This document shows positions 1 to 8,482 of a DNA stretch of 35,417 nucleotides, in pieces (positions within the stretch are counted from its first letter, which is position 1; each line of letters begins with the position of its first letter). The translations under genes were made by a program, and so were the position numbers. Location of the stretch: positions 1 through 35,417 of the forward strand of contig SFGF01000041.1 of NCBI GenBank assembly GCA_004556655.1, read 5' to 3'. The notes below the pieces were generated by a model that had not been told where the DNA came from, did not search any database, and saw nothing but the letters and a program-made list of their open reading frames with translations. The stretch is from Lachnospiraceae bacterium (GTDB lineage Bacteria > Bacillota > Clostridia > Lachnospirales > Lachnospiraceae).

Positions 1-125
1 AGCAGTTGAGATTTGCGGGTGAGATTAAGCATTTTCAGGATAAATGGGCAAAAGAACTGGGAAATGGCGATCCATATTATAATAAAAATCTATCGTTGGT
101 GGAGGGAAATTGTTCTTTACGATAG
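1..125 (+). CDS. Glycosyltransferase family 2, C-terminal end only (partial)
   Basis: The open frame enters from the left edge (first full codon at base 3) and stops with TAG at 123-125, giving about 40 residues. The tail contains GDPYYNKNLSL, which matches the ends of the two complete tandem-GT2 proteins here (GDPYYNPNLTL in the protein ending at 2622, GDPNYNKNLTL in the one ending at 12270). The preceding F-x-x-E-I-x-x-F-x-x-K/R-W pattern is also shared. This is therefore seen to be a third paralogue of that family, with its catalytic domains outside the window. It lies 46 bases before the next gene and probably belongs to the same operon. The donor and acceptor sugars cannot be inferred from the tail. 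Confidence 0.82.
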   Translation, partial: QLRFAGEIKHFQDKWAKELGNGDPYYNKNLSLVEGNCSLR

Positions 126-171
126 CTTTAGAGTGAATAATTGTGTTAGCCATAACTAGAAAGGAAAGAAT

Positions 172-2622
172 ATGCCAAAAGAATTATTTGAAGTTGAGAA
201 AGAACGGTTTGATTTACAAAATCCAATGTTATATCGTTTGCAGGGAATATGGCCGAAGGAGTATATTATTTCAGCTGTAATAGATGGAAAAGAATTATCG
301 GTACAGATAAAACCACAGGAAAAAGTCAGTGCAGTTGACAGGTTTAAAGATTTAGAGCTTATATCTGGAATTCGTGTTGAAGTAGAAATTGAACTGCCTG
401 ATAATCTGATAGATTACCATAAATTATCAATCTATGGAAGTGATGAGGGTAAAAGATTTTTATGGTTTTCCATACCAGTGAAGGATTTGCTCAAAAAACA
501 AAACAAACCGCACTATTTTTTGGAAGATATTAATCGGGAACTGGGGTTGAATACTTGTGGTATCCGTGGTTGGGCTGTGTATACACAGCCGGTACAAGTG
601 AAAGTGACAGATCTGGAACATAACGAGATTCCATGTGAGATTCAGTATATGAATCGACCGGATGTGGTGGATATGTATGATGAATTTGATGTGGAGACCA
701 AGTGTGGATTCTTTATCGAATTGAAGAAAATACCGGTTAAGGAATTTTTGTTGGTGTTTATTGCAGGTGACAGTCGTGTTGAGAAAAAAATCAGTATGAA
801 GAGAGAACAGATTTACCTGGAAAAATCTCAGGAGTATTGGGAAAAGGGATGCCGTTATCTGAAACTTCATGGACCGGTGGAATTAACCAAAAAAGCGGTT
901 AGTAAAGTGAAAAGACATCGTTATGAAACAATCGAGTATTCCAAATGGCTGAAAAAACATCTGCCATCGAAAGCAGAACTGGAACGGCAGCGTAAAATAA
1001 AGTTTGAATGGGAACCGAAGTTTTCCATTGTAGTTCCCCTGTATAAAACTCCGGAGAAGTATCTTCGGGCTATGGTTGATTCTGTAAAACAGCAGACATA
1101 TGGTAACTGGCAGTTGTGTCTTTCAGATGGAAGTGGACCGGATTCACCTCTGCAGGAGCTTTTGGCAGAACTGCAAAGAGGAGAGCCGAGAATCAAAGTG
1201 ATATCCCATCAGCAACCTCTGAAAATATCGGAAAATACCAATGCGGCTATACAGGCAGCAGATGGGGAATTTATTGTGTTTGCGGATCATGATGATACAT
1301 TGACAGCCCATGCATTATATGAATGTGTGAAAGCCCTCAATGGTAATAAAAATCTGGAAGTTCTCTATTCCGATGAGGATAAGATGACGATGGATGGACA
1401 TAAGTTCTTTCAGTATCATTTCAAACCGGATTTCAATATTGACCTTTTGTGTACTGTGAATTATATTTGTCATTTGTTCGTGGCAAAAAGAGAATTGATC
1501 GACCGGGTGGGAGTGCTTCGGCCAGAATTTGATGGGGCACAGGATTATGACTTCATTTTCAGATGTGTGGAAGATGCCGGTGAAGAAAAAATACATCATA
1601 TTCCAAAGATTTTGTATCACTGGAGATGTCATGAGGATTCCACTTCAGAAAATCCGGAGAGCAAGCTGTATGCTTTTGATGCGGGGCAGCGTGCTGTTCA
1701 GGCGCACTTTGACAGAATCGGTGTGAATGCAGAAGTGTATAAAGGAGAATATCTTGGATTGTACAGAACCCGTTATATACGTGAATATGATCCGCTGATT
1801 TCTATTATCATTCCAAATAAAGACCATATTGATGATCTGAAAAGGTGTATGGATTCTATTGACAAGAATTCCACTTATAAGAATTATGAATATATTATAG
1901 TGGAAAATAACAGTGAAGATCCTGAGACATTTGCTTATTATGAACAGCTTGAAGCGGTGAATCCTCGAGTGCATGTGGTTTACTGGAAAGGTGTATTTAA
2001 TTATTCCGCTATCAATAATTTTGGTGAGACCTATGCAAATGGAGAGTATCTGCTGCTTCTCAATAATGATACAGAGATTATCAATCCGGATTGTCTGGAA
2101 GAATTGCTCGGATACTGTATGAGAGATGAGGTAGGTGCTGTAGGTGCCAGATTGTATTATGAAGATGATACGATTCAGCATGCTGGAGTTGTAGTGGGAT
2201 TTGGCGGAATCGCAGGTCACTGCTTTGTGATGCAGAAGCGTGGGTATACCGGATATTGTCACAGAATCATTTGTGCTCAGGATTACAGCGCTGTTACGGC
2301 AGCATGTATGATGGTAAAAAGAGAGGCATTTAAAGAAGTGGGTGGATTGAGTGAAGATCTGCAGGTGGCATTTAATGATATTGATTTCTGTATGAAGTTG
2401 CGTCAGGCAGGTTATCTTATCGTATATAATCCATATGCAGAACTTTATCATTACGAATCAAAATCGAGAGGACTGGAAGATACGCCTGAGAAAGTTGCGC
2501 GTTTTAATCGGGAAATTGAAACGTTTGCTAAGAAGTGGCCGGATATTCTCAGGGACGGTGATCCGTACTACAATCCAAATCTGACATTGAATAGTCAGGA
2601 TTTTTCTCTTAAGAGACTTTAG
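172..2622 (+). CDS. Tandem-domain family 2 glycosyltransferase with N-terminal accessory domain
   Basis: This 816-residue protein should build a surface polysaccharide at the inner face of the membrane from nucleotide sugars. Two GT-A (GT2) domains are visible. The first begins near residue 284 (FSIVVPLYKTP) with the acidic metal site FADHDDTL near 370. The second begins near 542 (ISIIIPNKD) with LLNNDTEI near 629 and a later FNDIDFCMKLRQAG. Ahead of them are about 220 residues of hydrophilic, probably beta-rich sequence absent from the paralogue at 10456; residues 220-280 are a linker shared with that paralogue. Two active domains suggest addition of two sugars in alternation, as in polymerising or bifunctional rhamnosyl/glucosyl transferases, but specificity is not readable. 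The start follows an AGAAAGGAAAG ribosome site. No transmembrane segment is seen. The gene is followed after 23 bases by rfbD. Confidence 0.9.
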   Translation: MPKELFEVEKERFDLQNPMLYRLQGIWPKEYIISAVIDGKELSVQIKPQEKVSAVDRFKDLELISGIRVEVEIELPDNLIDYHKLSIYGSDEGKRFLWFSIPVKDLLKKQNKPHYFLEDINRELGLNTCGIRGWAVYTQPVQVKVTDLEHNEIPCEIQYMNRPDVVDMYDEFDVETKCGFFIELKKIPVKEFLLVFIAGDSRVEKKISMKREQIYLEKSQEYWEKGCRYLKLHGPVELTKKAVSKVKRHRYETIEYSKWLKKHLPSKAELERQRKIKFEWEPKFSIVVPLYKTPEKYLRAMVDSVKQQTYGNWQLCLSDGSGPDSPLQELLAELQRGEPRIKVISHQQPLKISENTNAAIQAADGEFIVFADHDDTLTAHALYECVKALNGNKNLEVLYSDEDKMTMDGHKFFQYHFKPDFNIDLLCTVNYICHLFVAKRELIDRVGVLRPEFDGAQDYDFIFRCVEDAGEEKIHHIPKILYHWRCHEDSTSENPESKLYAFDAGQRAVQAHFDRIGVNAEVYKGEYLGLYRTRYIREYDPLISIIIPNKDHIDDLKRCMDSIDKNSTYKNYEYIIVENNSEDPETFAYYEQLEAVNPRVHVVYWKGVFNYSAINNFGETYANGEYLLLLNNDTEIINPDCLEELLGYCMRDEVGAVGARLYYEDDTIQHAGVVVGFGGIAGHCFVMQKRGYTGYCHRIICAQDYSAVTAACMMVKREAFKEVGGLSEDLQVAFNDIDFCMKLRQAGYLIVYNPYAELYHYESKSRGLEDTPEKVARFNREIETFAKKWPDILRDGDPYYNPNLTLNSQDFSLKRL

Positions 2623-2645
2623 AAAGAAAGCAGGAGGGTAATACT

Positions 2646-3497
2646 ATGAGAGCATTAGTAACAGGTGTGAAAGGCCAGTTAGGTTTCGATGTTATGAACG
2701 AACTGGCTAAGCGTGGCTATGAGGGTATCGGTGTTGATGTGGAAGAGATGGACATCACAGATGCGGAAGCTGTTGACCGGGTGATCAAGGAATCTCACGT
2801 GGACAGTGTGGTACATTGTGCAGCATGGACAGCTGTGGATGCGGCAGAGGATAATGTGGAGATGTGTCGGAAGGTAAATGCACTGGGAACGGAGAATATT
2901 GCCAGAGTTTGTAAAGAACTGGATATCCCAATGATTTATTTCAGTACGGATTATGTATTTGACGGTGAGGGAACACGTCCCTGGGAGCCGGATGATCCGG
3001 TTGTGGAGCCGCTGAATGTTTATGGCCTTACTAAATACGAAGGTGAGCAGGCAGTAGAAAAGTACCTGGATAAGTATTATATTGTCCGCATTGCCTGGGT
3101 TTTCGGCGTAAATGGAAAGAACTTTATTAAGACTATGCTGAATCTGGGAAAGACACATGACACACTGACTGTGGTAAATGATCAGATCGGAACTCCGACC
3201 TATACCTACGATCTGGCAAGACTGGTTGTGGACATGCTGGAGAAAGAAGAGTACGGAAAATATCACGTGACCAATGAAGGCGGATATATTTCCTGGTATG
3301 ATTTTGCGAAAGAGATATTCAAACAGGCTGGTATGGATATCAATGTGGTACCGGTCAGTGCAGAGCAGTATAAAGCGAGGGCAAAAAGACCGTCCAACAG
3401 CCGTCTGGAAAAGAAAAAACTGGATGAGCATGGATTCAAACGTCTTCCTACCTGGCAGGATGCACTTAGCCGTTATCTGAAAGAAATTGAGTATTAA
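2646..3497 (+). CDS. rfbD: dTDP-4-dehydrorhamnose reductase
   Basis: Catalyses the last step of dTDP-L-rhamnose synthesis, NAD(P)H-dependent reduction of dTDP-4-keto-L-rhamnose, in the cytoplasm. The 283-residue length is normal for RmlD/RfbD. The N-terminus has the Rossmann glycine motif GVKGQLG, followed by VHCAAWTAVDAAE, then the substrate-loop STDYVFDG and the YGLTKYEGE catalytic Tyr-x-x-x-Lys. The C-terminal RPSNSRLEKKKL is typical of the sugar-nucleotide-binding half. An AGGAGG ribosome site sits just before the ATG. The partners RmlA, RmlB and RmlC are not in the window and may lie upstream or elsewhere. Its position between glycosyltransferase genes implies that the polysaccharide contains rhamnose. 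Confidence 0.95.
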   Translation: MRALVTGVKGQLGFDVMNELAKRGYEGIGVDVEEMDITDAEAVDRVIKESHVDSVVHCAAWTAVDAAEDNVEMCRKVNALGTENIARVCKELDIPMIYFSTDYVFDGEGTRPWEPDDPVVEPLNVYGLTKYEGEQAVEKYLDKYYIVRIAWVFGVNGKNFIKTMLNLGKTHDTLTVVNDQIGTPTYTYDLARLVVDMLEKEEYGKYHVTNEGGYISWYDFAKEIFKQAGMDINVVPVSAEQYKARAKRPSNSRLEKKKLDEHGFKRLPTWQDALSRYLKEIEY

Positions 3498-3507
3498 GAG
3501 GAAGAAT

Positions 3508-4959
3508 ATGGAAGATTCAACTCTGAAAAAATGTGTAAAGACAAATGCGAAACATTCGGAAGTGATTTTGGAAGTGGCGTTTTTGACGGCCGTATTTGTT
3601 TTTACCCTTATGTGGGCGATAAAAGCCCCTTTCGATGCTTCACCTGACGAAAGTATGAGGTTTCAGATCGCAGAATACATTATGGATCACGGATCACTGC
3701 CGGATGGGCGTGATCCGTCCATTCGTAATGCGAACTGGGGAATCTCTTATGCTTTCAACCCAATTACAACGTATATAATTGCTGCAGGGTTTGGCAAAAT
3801 TACTTCCTTATTTACCAATAGTTTTACTGCTGTTTATAGATCCATGCGTCTGGTGAATGTGATTTTTGGTACTCTGACTGCTTTTTTTGCTTTAAAAATA
3901 GGAAAGCGTCTTTTTGAAAAAGAAGCGGCATGGTTTTTTGCAGTACTGGTAAGCTTTCTGCCGGGAGCTGTGTTTATTCATTCTTATATTAACATGGATT
4001 CCATTGCCGTGTTTTCTACTGCATGGATTGTTTACTGTTGGGTAAGGGCCGTGCAGGACGGATGGACAAACCGGCTTTGTATTCAGCTTGCGGCGGCAAT
4101 GTCTGTATGTGCCCTTTCTTATTACAATGCCTATGGTTTTCTGTTGTGCAGCGCGCTGTTTTTTGCAGGTATGATGCTGAAATGCAGGGAAAAACAGTGG
4201 GATTTCCGGGAAATGCTGAAAAAGGGTATTTTTATACTGATTCTTGTATTTATATTCGCAGGCTGGTGGTTTATCCGCAATGCTGTTTTGTATGATGGGG
4301 ATATTCTTGGGATGAGTACGTCAAGACAGTATGCGCAAATGTATGCAATTGACGAATTAAAACCATCGAATCGGCAAACACCCAGTTCATTGGGAATGAG
4401 TTTATATCAAATGATGATTTGGCAGCCTGGAACATGGAAGTATAATTGGTTTGCTACGGTTTTGGTGAGCTTTATAGGAACTTTTGGTCATATGGATATT
4501 TTTATGCCGGAGCTATGGAGTAAAGGATATCTTCTGTTTTTGTTTGTGGGTATTATTGGAAATGTATTCTATTTTAGAGAAATATTTTCTGTATCCGTCA
4601 GAGTGATTTCTGAAAAAAAAGAAAAAGATGAAAATGGGACAACAATTACAAGAATACTGAGAAAAAATCGGGTATGGAATGCACAGAACTGGATGCACCA
4701 GATTATGATTTTGGCCATTGTGATACCGGTGCTGTTGCTGATTTATTATGCGTATTTCAGTGATTTCCAGGCACAGGGACGATATATGATGCCTGCGTTG
4801 ATTCCTATGATGTATTTTGTTACTTTGGGATATGAATGTTTGTTGAAAAAGCTTGTAAAAAGTGAGAAAATACGAAAAATATGTTTTCTGGTCGGAATGG
4901 CAGCAGTGATTTTTTCGGCAGTTATGGTTTATTTGACTGTATATGCGGTAAATTACTGA
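3508..4959 (+). CDS. DUF2142-type polytopic membrane protein, probable GT-C-like glycosyltransferase
   Basis: A 483-residue integral membrane protein with about ten hydrophobic segments. After the first transmembrane helix comes an acidic, aspartate-rich loop (APFDASPDES) followed by a membrane-facing amphipathic stretch. Near the C-terminus is QGRYMMPALIPMMYF. Both features resemble the DUF2142 family, which is related to GT-C enzymes that use polyprenyl-phosphate sugars on the outer membrane face. Activity is inferred, not shown. I chose ATG 3508, preceded by GAGGAAG at good spacing. The frame is open back to TTG 3487, but that start would overlap rfbD and has no ribosome site. It is the last rightward gene before a strong terminator and faces the ATP-grasp gene tail to tail. 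In this locus it is the best candidate for the outer-face transferase using the sugar lipid made by the neighbouring cassette. Confidence 0.78.
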   Translation: MEDSTLKKCVKTNAKHSEVILEVAFLTAVFVFTLMWAIKAPFDASPDESMRFQIAEYIMDHGSLPDGRDPSIRNANWGISYAFNPITTYIIAAGFGKITSLFTNSFTAVYRSMRLVNVIFGTLTAFFALKIGKRLFEKEAAWFFAVLVSFLPGAVFIHSYINMDSIAVFSTAWIVYCWVRAVQDGWTNRLCIQLAAAMSVCALSYYNAYGFLLCSALFFAGMMLKCREKQWDFREMLKKGIFILILVFIFAGWWFIRNAVLYDGDILGMSTSRQYAQMYAIDELKPSNRQTPSSLGMSLYQMMIWQPGTWKYNWFATVLVSFIGTFGHMDIFMPELWSKGYLLFLFVGIIGNVFYFREIFSVSVRVISEKKEKDENGTTITRILRKNRVWNAQNWMHQIMILAIVIPVLLLIYYAYFSDFQAQGRYMMPALIPMMYFVTLGYECLLKKLVKSEKIRKICFLVGMAAVIFSAVMVYLTVYAVNY

Positions 4960-4975
4960 TTTGTTTCAACATGAT

Positions 4976-5031
4976 AATGGTAAATCATTTGCATGCAGTT
5001 TACATACTATATATGCAAATGATTTACCATT
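4976..5031 (+). terminator. Bidirectional-type terminator between convergent genes
   Basis: Two 19-base arms (4976-4994 and 5013-5031) are perfectly complementary and enclose an 18-base loop. The right arm is followed by a T-rich run (TTTTATTTTTATT), so termination is strongest for rightward transcripts from the membrane protein gene. The hairpin lies between that stop and the stop of the leftward ATP-grasp gene, so it probably also limits leftward read-through, although the leftward side has a poor T-tract. Confidence 0.85.
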
Positions 5032-5037
5032 TTATTT

Positions 5038-6324
5038 TTATTCTTCTGGATAATCAGGCATCTTATTTTGATACAGCACTTCATTTCCATCTGCATCTGT
5101 TATTGTCATATCATGAAAAAATTTTTCTGTAATTTGATCCACATTTTTCCGGGTTTCAGCTTCAATATAATACAGAGCCACGTAAGGATTCGGACCGTGT
5201 TCTATGACACGTTCCCCTTCGTGATAGAAAATCCATGGTTTTTTCACAGCGGGGTGTTTTGCCAGTGTTTGTGCAGCAGTCTGATCTGCAATCTGCAGCA
5301 GTCGTCCCTGAAAATAAAGTACTGCGCCATGGTGGAGCGGGGAATCGGGGTGATGCTTTATTAACATATCTTCCAGATGCTTTCTGTCATAGAGGTAGCT
5401 GAGAAGCAAATCTTCCATATTAAAACCAAAGGCCATATCTGTCAGTTCATGTTCATATCCGAAAAAGCGGGCGGCAATCTCACATACCTGAATTCCCTGA
5501 TCCGGTCTCCAGAAAAATTGCATAGAAAGAGCACCGTCGGTCTGTCCGGTTTTGGAGATGAATTTTTGGAGTAAATCCTTTGCCGGTTGAGCTACCTGGC
5601 TATAAAGGCGTGAAGGATAGACATTCCGGGTACTGATCGGGATTTCACCGGCACCGATGTCTGTTTTTTCCCGATCGGCGATACTGATAATCTGCACTTC
5701 GCCGTCTAGAACCCATGTCATCATATTAAACTCATATCCGGTATTATATTCTTCCACAAGAATTTCATCCAGATCGGTAAATTCTGCGGTTTGGAAAGCG
5801 GCACTTTTCAGTTCTTCCAGATTATGCACCACGTAGATACCCCGGGAACCATATTTGTCCAGTGGCTTGGTCACCAATGGAAAAGAAAGACCCTGCAGAT
5901 ATTCTCTAAGTGAATAATCATTGGCTGAGTCGGTAAAATATTTTACAGGAATGCGACGAAATCCAGGTGTCGGAAGTCCAAGCTCTTTCAACGCTTTTTT
6001 TGTTTCAGCTTTATCCCGATACCAGGGAAGCTGTTCCGGCTTCAGATAACAGGGGAGATCAGCTTTGTCAGCAATCTTTACCATACATTCTAGAAGAAGA
6101 TCGGAAAAAGAAGTAATAATACCGTCTACACTTTTTTCTTTACAAAGAGACGCCACAGCATCAATATCCGTGACAGGGATTACAAAATCTTCATCAGCGT
6201 ACTGACGGGCCGGTCCGTCCGGATATCCGTCGCATACGATCGTGTAGATACCGCGGGCCTTGGCTTTTTGTACCAGTTGTACAAATTCGCCCAGGGTTCC
6301 TAATACAAGAAGACGATGTGTCAT
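5038..6324 (-). CDS. ATP-grasp domain protein, probable carboxylate-amine ligase
   Basis: A 428-residue protein with an N-terminal pre-ATP-grasp Rossmann-like domain (RLLVLGTLGEFVQLVQKAK, then VCDGYPDGPA). A central ATP-grasp fold follows at about residues 110-310: DKAETKKALKELGLPTPGF is the typical entry helix, PLVTKPLDKYGSRGIY is the glycine-rich ATP loop, and QVCEIAARFFGYEHE supplies metal-binding acidic residues. Family members activate a carboxylate as acyl phosphate and join it to an amine or similar nucleophile. The substrate is unknown. Located at the 3' end of a leftward operon with a DegT-like protein and a polyprenyl GT2, and opposite a sugar aminotransferase, it may acylate an amino sugar with an amino acid or organic acid; that is inference. 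Distances to neighbours are short (23 bases upstream), supporting one operon. GAAAGGA precedes the start. Confidence 0.82.
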   Translation of the reverse strand: MTHRLLVLGTLGEFVQLVQKAKARGIYTIVCDGYPDGPARQYADEDFVIPVTDIDAVASLCKEKSVDGIITSFSDLLLECMVKIADKADLPCYLKPEQLPWYRDKAETKKALKELGLPTPGFRRIPVKYFTDSANDYSLREYLQGLSFPLVTKPLDKYGSRGIYVVHNLEELKSAAFQTAEFTDLDEILVEEYNTGYEFNMMTWVLDGEVQIISIADREKTDIGAGEIPISTRNVYPSRLYSQVAQPAKDLLQKFISKTGQTDGALSMQFFWRPDQGIQVCEIAARFFGYEHELTDMAFGFNMEDLLLSYLYDRKHLEDMLIKHHPDSPLHHGAVLYFQGRLLQIADQTAAQTLAKHPAVKKPWIFYHEGERVIEHGPNPYVALYYIEAETRKNVDQITEKFFHDMTITDADGNEVLYQNKMPDYPEE

Positions 6325-6347
6325 AGTAAAATCCTTTCATAAAATAC

Positions 6348-7316
6348 TCATCTATTATTTCCTAATCTATGGAGTGTCTCAGCCAGATATCTCATCTCTT
6401 CCGCTCCATATCGTTGATCACAGGGAAGGGGAAGGATATTGGCTGCCCAGTCATGTTCCGGACTGTCTTCGGGCATATCACGAAGAACATTAGACCAGTT
6501 TGTGGGAACAAATATTTTTTCGGCAGCCAGCAATTTTCTCAGTTTGATTCCTTCCGGATGATAATAAGGATACGCAAATGGTCCTTCGGGTACTGTTTTC
6601 GTAAATGGATTGTCCGATGGAAGCAGTTCCCGGAGAAGCTGATAGTTTTTTTCTCTGCGTGTCTTTGCAAAATCATAGTCAATCGCCCGAAGCAGATTTT
6701 GCGTCAGTCGGGACATCCGGCGGATTTCCATATGGTGATAGGTGGATGCATTATCCAACATTTTCTGATAATAAGTGCCGGCATCTTCCTCATAGCGTCC
6801 GAGAATATGTTCCAGTCGTTTGTTGGAACGATCTATATCTTTTCCAGGCGTCAATCGGGCATCTGTAGCCAGATACGCTCCGTCACTCAGCCCGAAGAAC
6901 TTGCGGCAGGAATACAGAGTATCCACTCCGGAAAGGGGTGCCTGATAGAAGGCATGGGTATGGTCAACAATGATCCTTTCATATGTTTGCTGAAAATAGC
7001 GGATCTTTTGATCTGTGAGCTGCCCATAATAATTGACCAGGTACAGCCATTCCCCTTCTTCCATACCGTTCGGAAGAGAAAGAATGGGCATCAGTGAAGG
7101 ATCCAAATGATAAAATTCCAGATCGATGCCATGATTTTTGCAGGCATCGATAACAGAATCACACAGAAAATACGGGAGCAGAAGCTTTTTGCAGTTTCTG
7201 GATTCCAGCAGCCACAAAAGGGCAGTGCGCCCAAGATTCACTTTATAAAGTTCCGGGTAATACTCTTGGCCGGAAAACTCTTCCAGTTCCATATACCCGC
7301 CAATTTCTTTTTTCAT
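6348..7316 (-). CDS. Small DegT/DnrJ/EryC1-like PLP-dependent enzyme
   Basis: A 322-residue protein with the outline of fold-type I sugar aminotransferases but about 50 residues shorter than usual and strongly diverged. Recognisable pieces are NLGRTALLWLL near residue 30 (substrate/PLP phosphate side), LLLPYFLCDSVIDACKNHG near 45-63, IIVDHTHAF with Asp118 where the PLP ring-nitrogen aspartate belongs, and YSCRKFFGLSDGA with Lys139 where the Schiff-base lysine belongs. Because both residues are present, catalysis is plausible. The glutamate-glycine pair seen in WecE-like proteins is replaced by Ser-Asp-Gly. The substrate is unknown. It sits between the GT2 and ATP-grasp genes in a leftward operon, so it may supply or modify an amine- or amino-acid-bearing group for a glycan. 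An AGGAGA site precedes ATG 7316; an alternative start is the methionine at residue 9. Confidence 0.72.
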   Translation of the reverse strand: MKKEIGGYMELEEFSGQEYYPELYKVNLGRTALLWLLESRNCKKLLLPYFLCDSVIDACKNHGIDLEFYHLDPSLMPILSLPNGMEEGEWLYLVNYYGQLTDQKIRYFQQTYERIIVDHTHAFYQAPLSGVDTLYSCRKFFGLSDGAYLATDARLTPGKDIDRSNKRLEHILGRYEEDAGTYYQKMLDNASTYHHMEIRRMSRLTQNLLRAIDYDFAKTRREKNYQLLRELLPSDNPFTKTVPEGPFAYPYYHPEGIKLRKLLAAEKIFVPTNWSNVLRDMPEDSPEHDWAANILPLPCDQRYGAEEMRYLAETLHRLGNNR

Positions 7317-7351
7317 ATTTCGGATTCTCCTGTAGAATAGCCATATATTGA

Positions 7352-8281
7352 CTATACATCTTTTTGACGTACTACGTAGTGAGGCATCTTTTTTGATTCA
7401 TTTAATATATTCATCAGATAAATACCGATAATTCCGATGGAAAGCAAAATAATGCCAAAAAATCCCAGCATCACCAGCATCAGAGAGGTCCATCCTTCTA
7501 CAGAAGTACCATAGATGCAGTAACGGGCAAAAAAGAAGATCCCCATGACAAGGCTCACCAGAAAACTAAAGATCCCCAGATTTCGTACCAGAAGAAGCGG
7601 AAATGCAGAGTGTGAGGTTATATCATAGAGCAGATCTTTTACCAGACGACGGAAAGAATAACCACTTTTTCCGTAAGCTCGTGCTGCGTGCTGTACCGGA
7701 ACGTTGATGATCCGGTTGGAGGTCAGGACAAGAAGATTGCCGATCTGAGGTTTATAAGTATTCGTCTGTACCATTGCATCTACCAGAAAACGCCGGATCA
7801 GACGAAAACTTGTGATCTGAAGATCCGGGTCTTTCCCAAGCATCTTGGAAGTTGCCCAGACGGAAACTTTTGTTCCGAGCCTGCGGATGGGATTATGTTT
7901 TCGACCTTCGTAGCTGGCAATGATTGCATCCACATCATTTCGTTCATTTATGACATGGATCATTTTCGGGATTTCTTCCGGGGGATGCTGCAGATCATCG
8001 TCCATGGTGATAACAAAATCCCCTTTCACATGGGAAAAGCCGCATAAAAGAGCAGGATGCTGTCCAAAGTTGCGTGCCATCTGAATGATTCGAACACGGG
8101 AATCTTTTTCCCGAAGTTCCTGCATGACTTCAAAGGAACGATCTTTGGAGCCGTCATCTACAAGAATCAGTTCAAAGGGCTGCCGGATTGTTTCGCGGAA
8201 GACTTTTTCCAGTCGTATATATAGTTCTTCCAGAGTGTGTTCCGAGTTGTACACCGGAACTACGACAGAATATAGTGACAT
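7352..8281 (-). CDS. Polyprenyl-phosphate glycosyltransferase, GT2 (ArnC/GtrB/DPM1-like)
   Basis: Should transfer a sugar from a nucleotide donor to undecaprenyl phosphate at the cytoplasmic face, giving a lipid-linked donor for use outside. The 309 residues begin with the GT-A start YSVVVPVYNSEHTLEEL. They continue with LILVDDGSKDRS, MARNFGQHPALLCGF, the metal site TMDDDLQHPPEEIP and RRFLVDAM, and end with two transmembrane helices (about residues 230-255 and 265-290). This is the standard architecture of GtrB, ArnC and dolichol-phosphate mannose synthase relatives. It is the first gene of the leftward operon. Its promoter faces that of the SMR-like flippase pair, a pairing also seen in arn and gtr clusters. 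The sugar is not readable; an amino-deoxy sugar made by the WecE homologue is the natural guess. Confidence 0.88.
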   Translation of the reverse strand: MSLYSVVVPVYNSEHTLEELYIRLEKVFRETIRQPFELILVDDGSKDRSFEVMQELREKDSRVRIIQMARNFGQHPALLCGFSHVKGDFVITMDDDLQHPPEEIPKMIHVINERNDVDAIIASYEGRKHNPIRRLGTKVSVWATSKMLGKDPDLQITSFRLIRRFLVDAMVQTNTYKPQIGNLLVLTSNRIINVPVQHAARAYGKSGYSFRRLVKDLLYDITSHSAFPLLLVRNLGIFSFLVSLVMGIFFFARYCIYGTSVEGWTSLMLVMLGFFGIILLSIGIIGIYLMNILNESKKMPHYVVRQKDV

Positions 8282-8369
8282 AGTATTTTCCTCAGTTCTC
8301 TTAAATTTAAAATTATGTAATTAACTATTATTAATCATATGAGTTGCCCGACAAATGAGATGAGACTAC

Positions 8370-8401
8370 GGATTTCTTTGCGTTTCACGCTCCCGAAATC
8401 C
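8370..8401 (-). promoter_or_regulatory. Stem-loop at the predicted 5' end of the leftward transcript
   Basis: Outer arms GGATTTC and GAAATCC (8370-8376, 8395-8401) pair perfectly. Inside them GCGT and ACGC (8380-8383, 8387-8390) form a second stem. The leftward promoter at 8409-8437 would start transcription at about 8402, so this hairpin would be the first structure on that mRNA, with about 120 untranslated bases in all. It has no T-tract, so it is not an obvious terminator. It may stabilise the mRNA or bind a regulator. Confidence 0.5.
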
Positions 8402-8408
8402 TAGCATC

Positions 8409-8437
8409 ATCATATCATTTTCAACAATCTATTTCAA
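8409..8437 (-). promoter_or_regulatory. Sigma-A-type promoter for the leftward GT2 operon
   Basis: Read on the minus strand, TTGAAA (8432-8437) and TATGAT (8409-8414) are separated by exactly 17 bases. It lies about 130 bases ahead of the GT2 start codon and back to back with the rightward promoter, the two -35 boxes being 16 bases apart. Confidence 0.72.
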
Positions 8438-8453
8438 GGCAATAAAACAATTC

Positions 8454-8482
8454 TTGAAGCAATACATGTTCAGTGGTATAAT
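8454..8482 (+). promoter_or_regulatory. Sigma-A-type promoter for the rightward SMR-wecE operon
   Basis: TTGAAG (8454-8459), a 17-base spacer and a perfect TATAAT (8477-8482), the latter preceded by TG one base upstream (extended -10). It precedes the first SMR-like gene by about 100 bases. With the opposing promoter it forms a compact bidirectional control region. Confidence 0.8.

Noticed and set aside
1645..2451. 268-residue minus-strand ORF within the first large glycosyltransferase gene
   Set aside because: It is fully antisense to a clear GT2 protein, has low-complexity Ile/His-rich composition typical of antisense frames, and lacks a ribosome site or known motifs.
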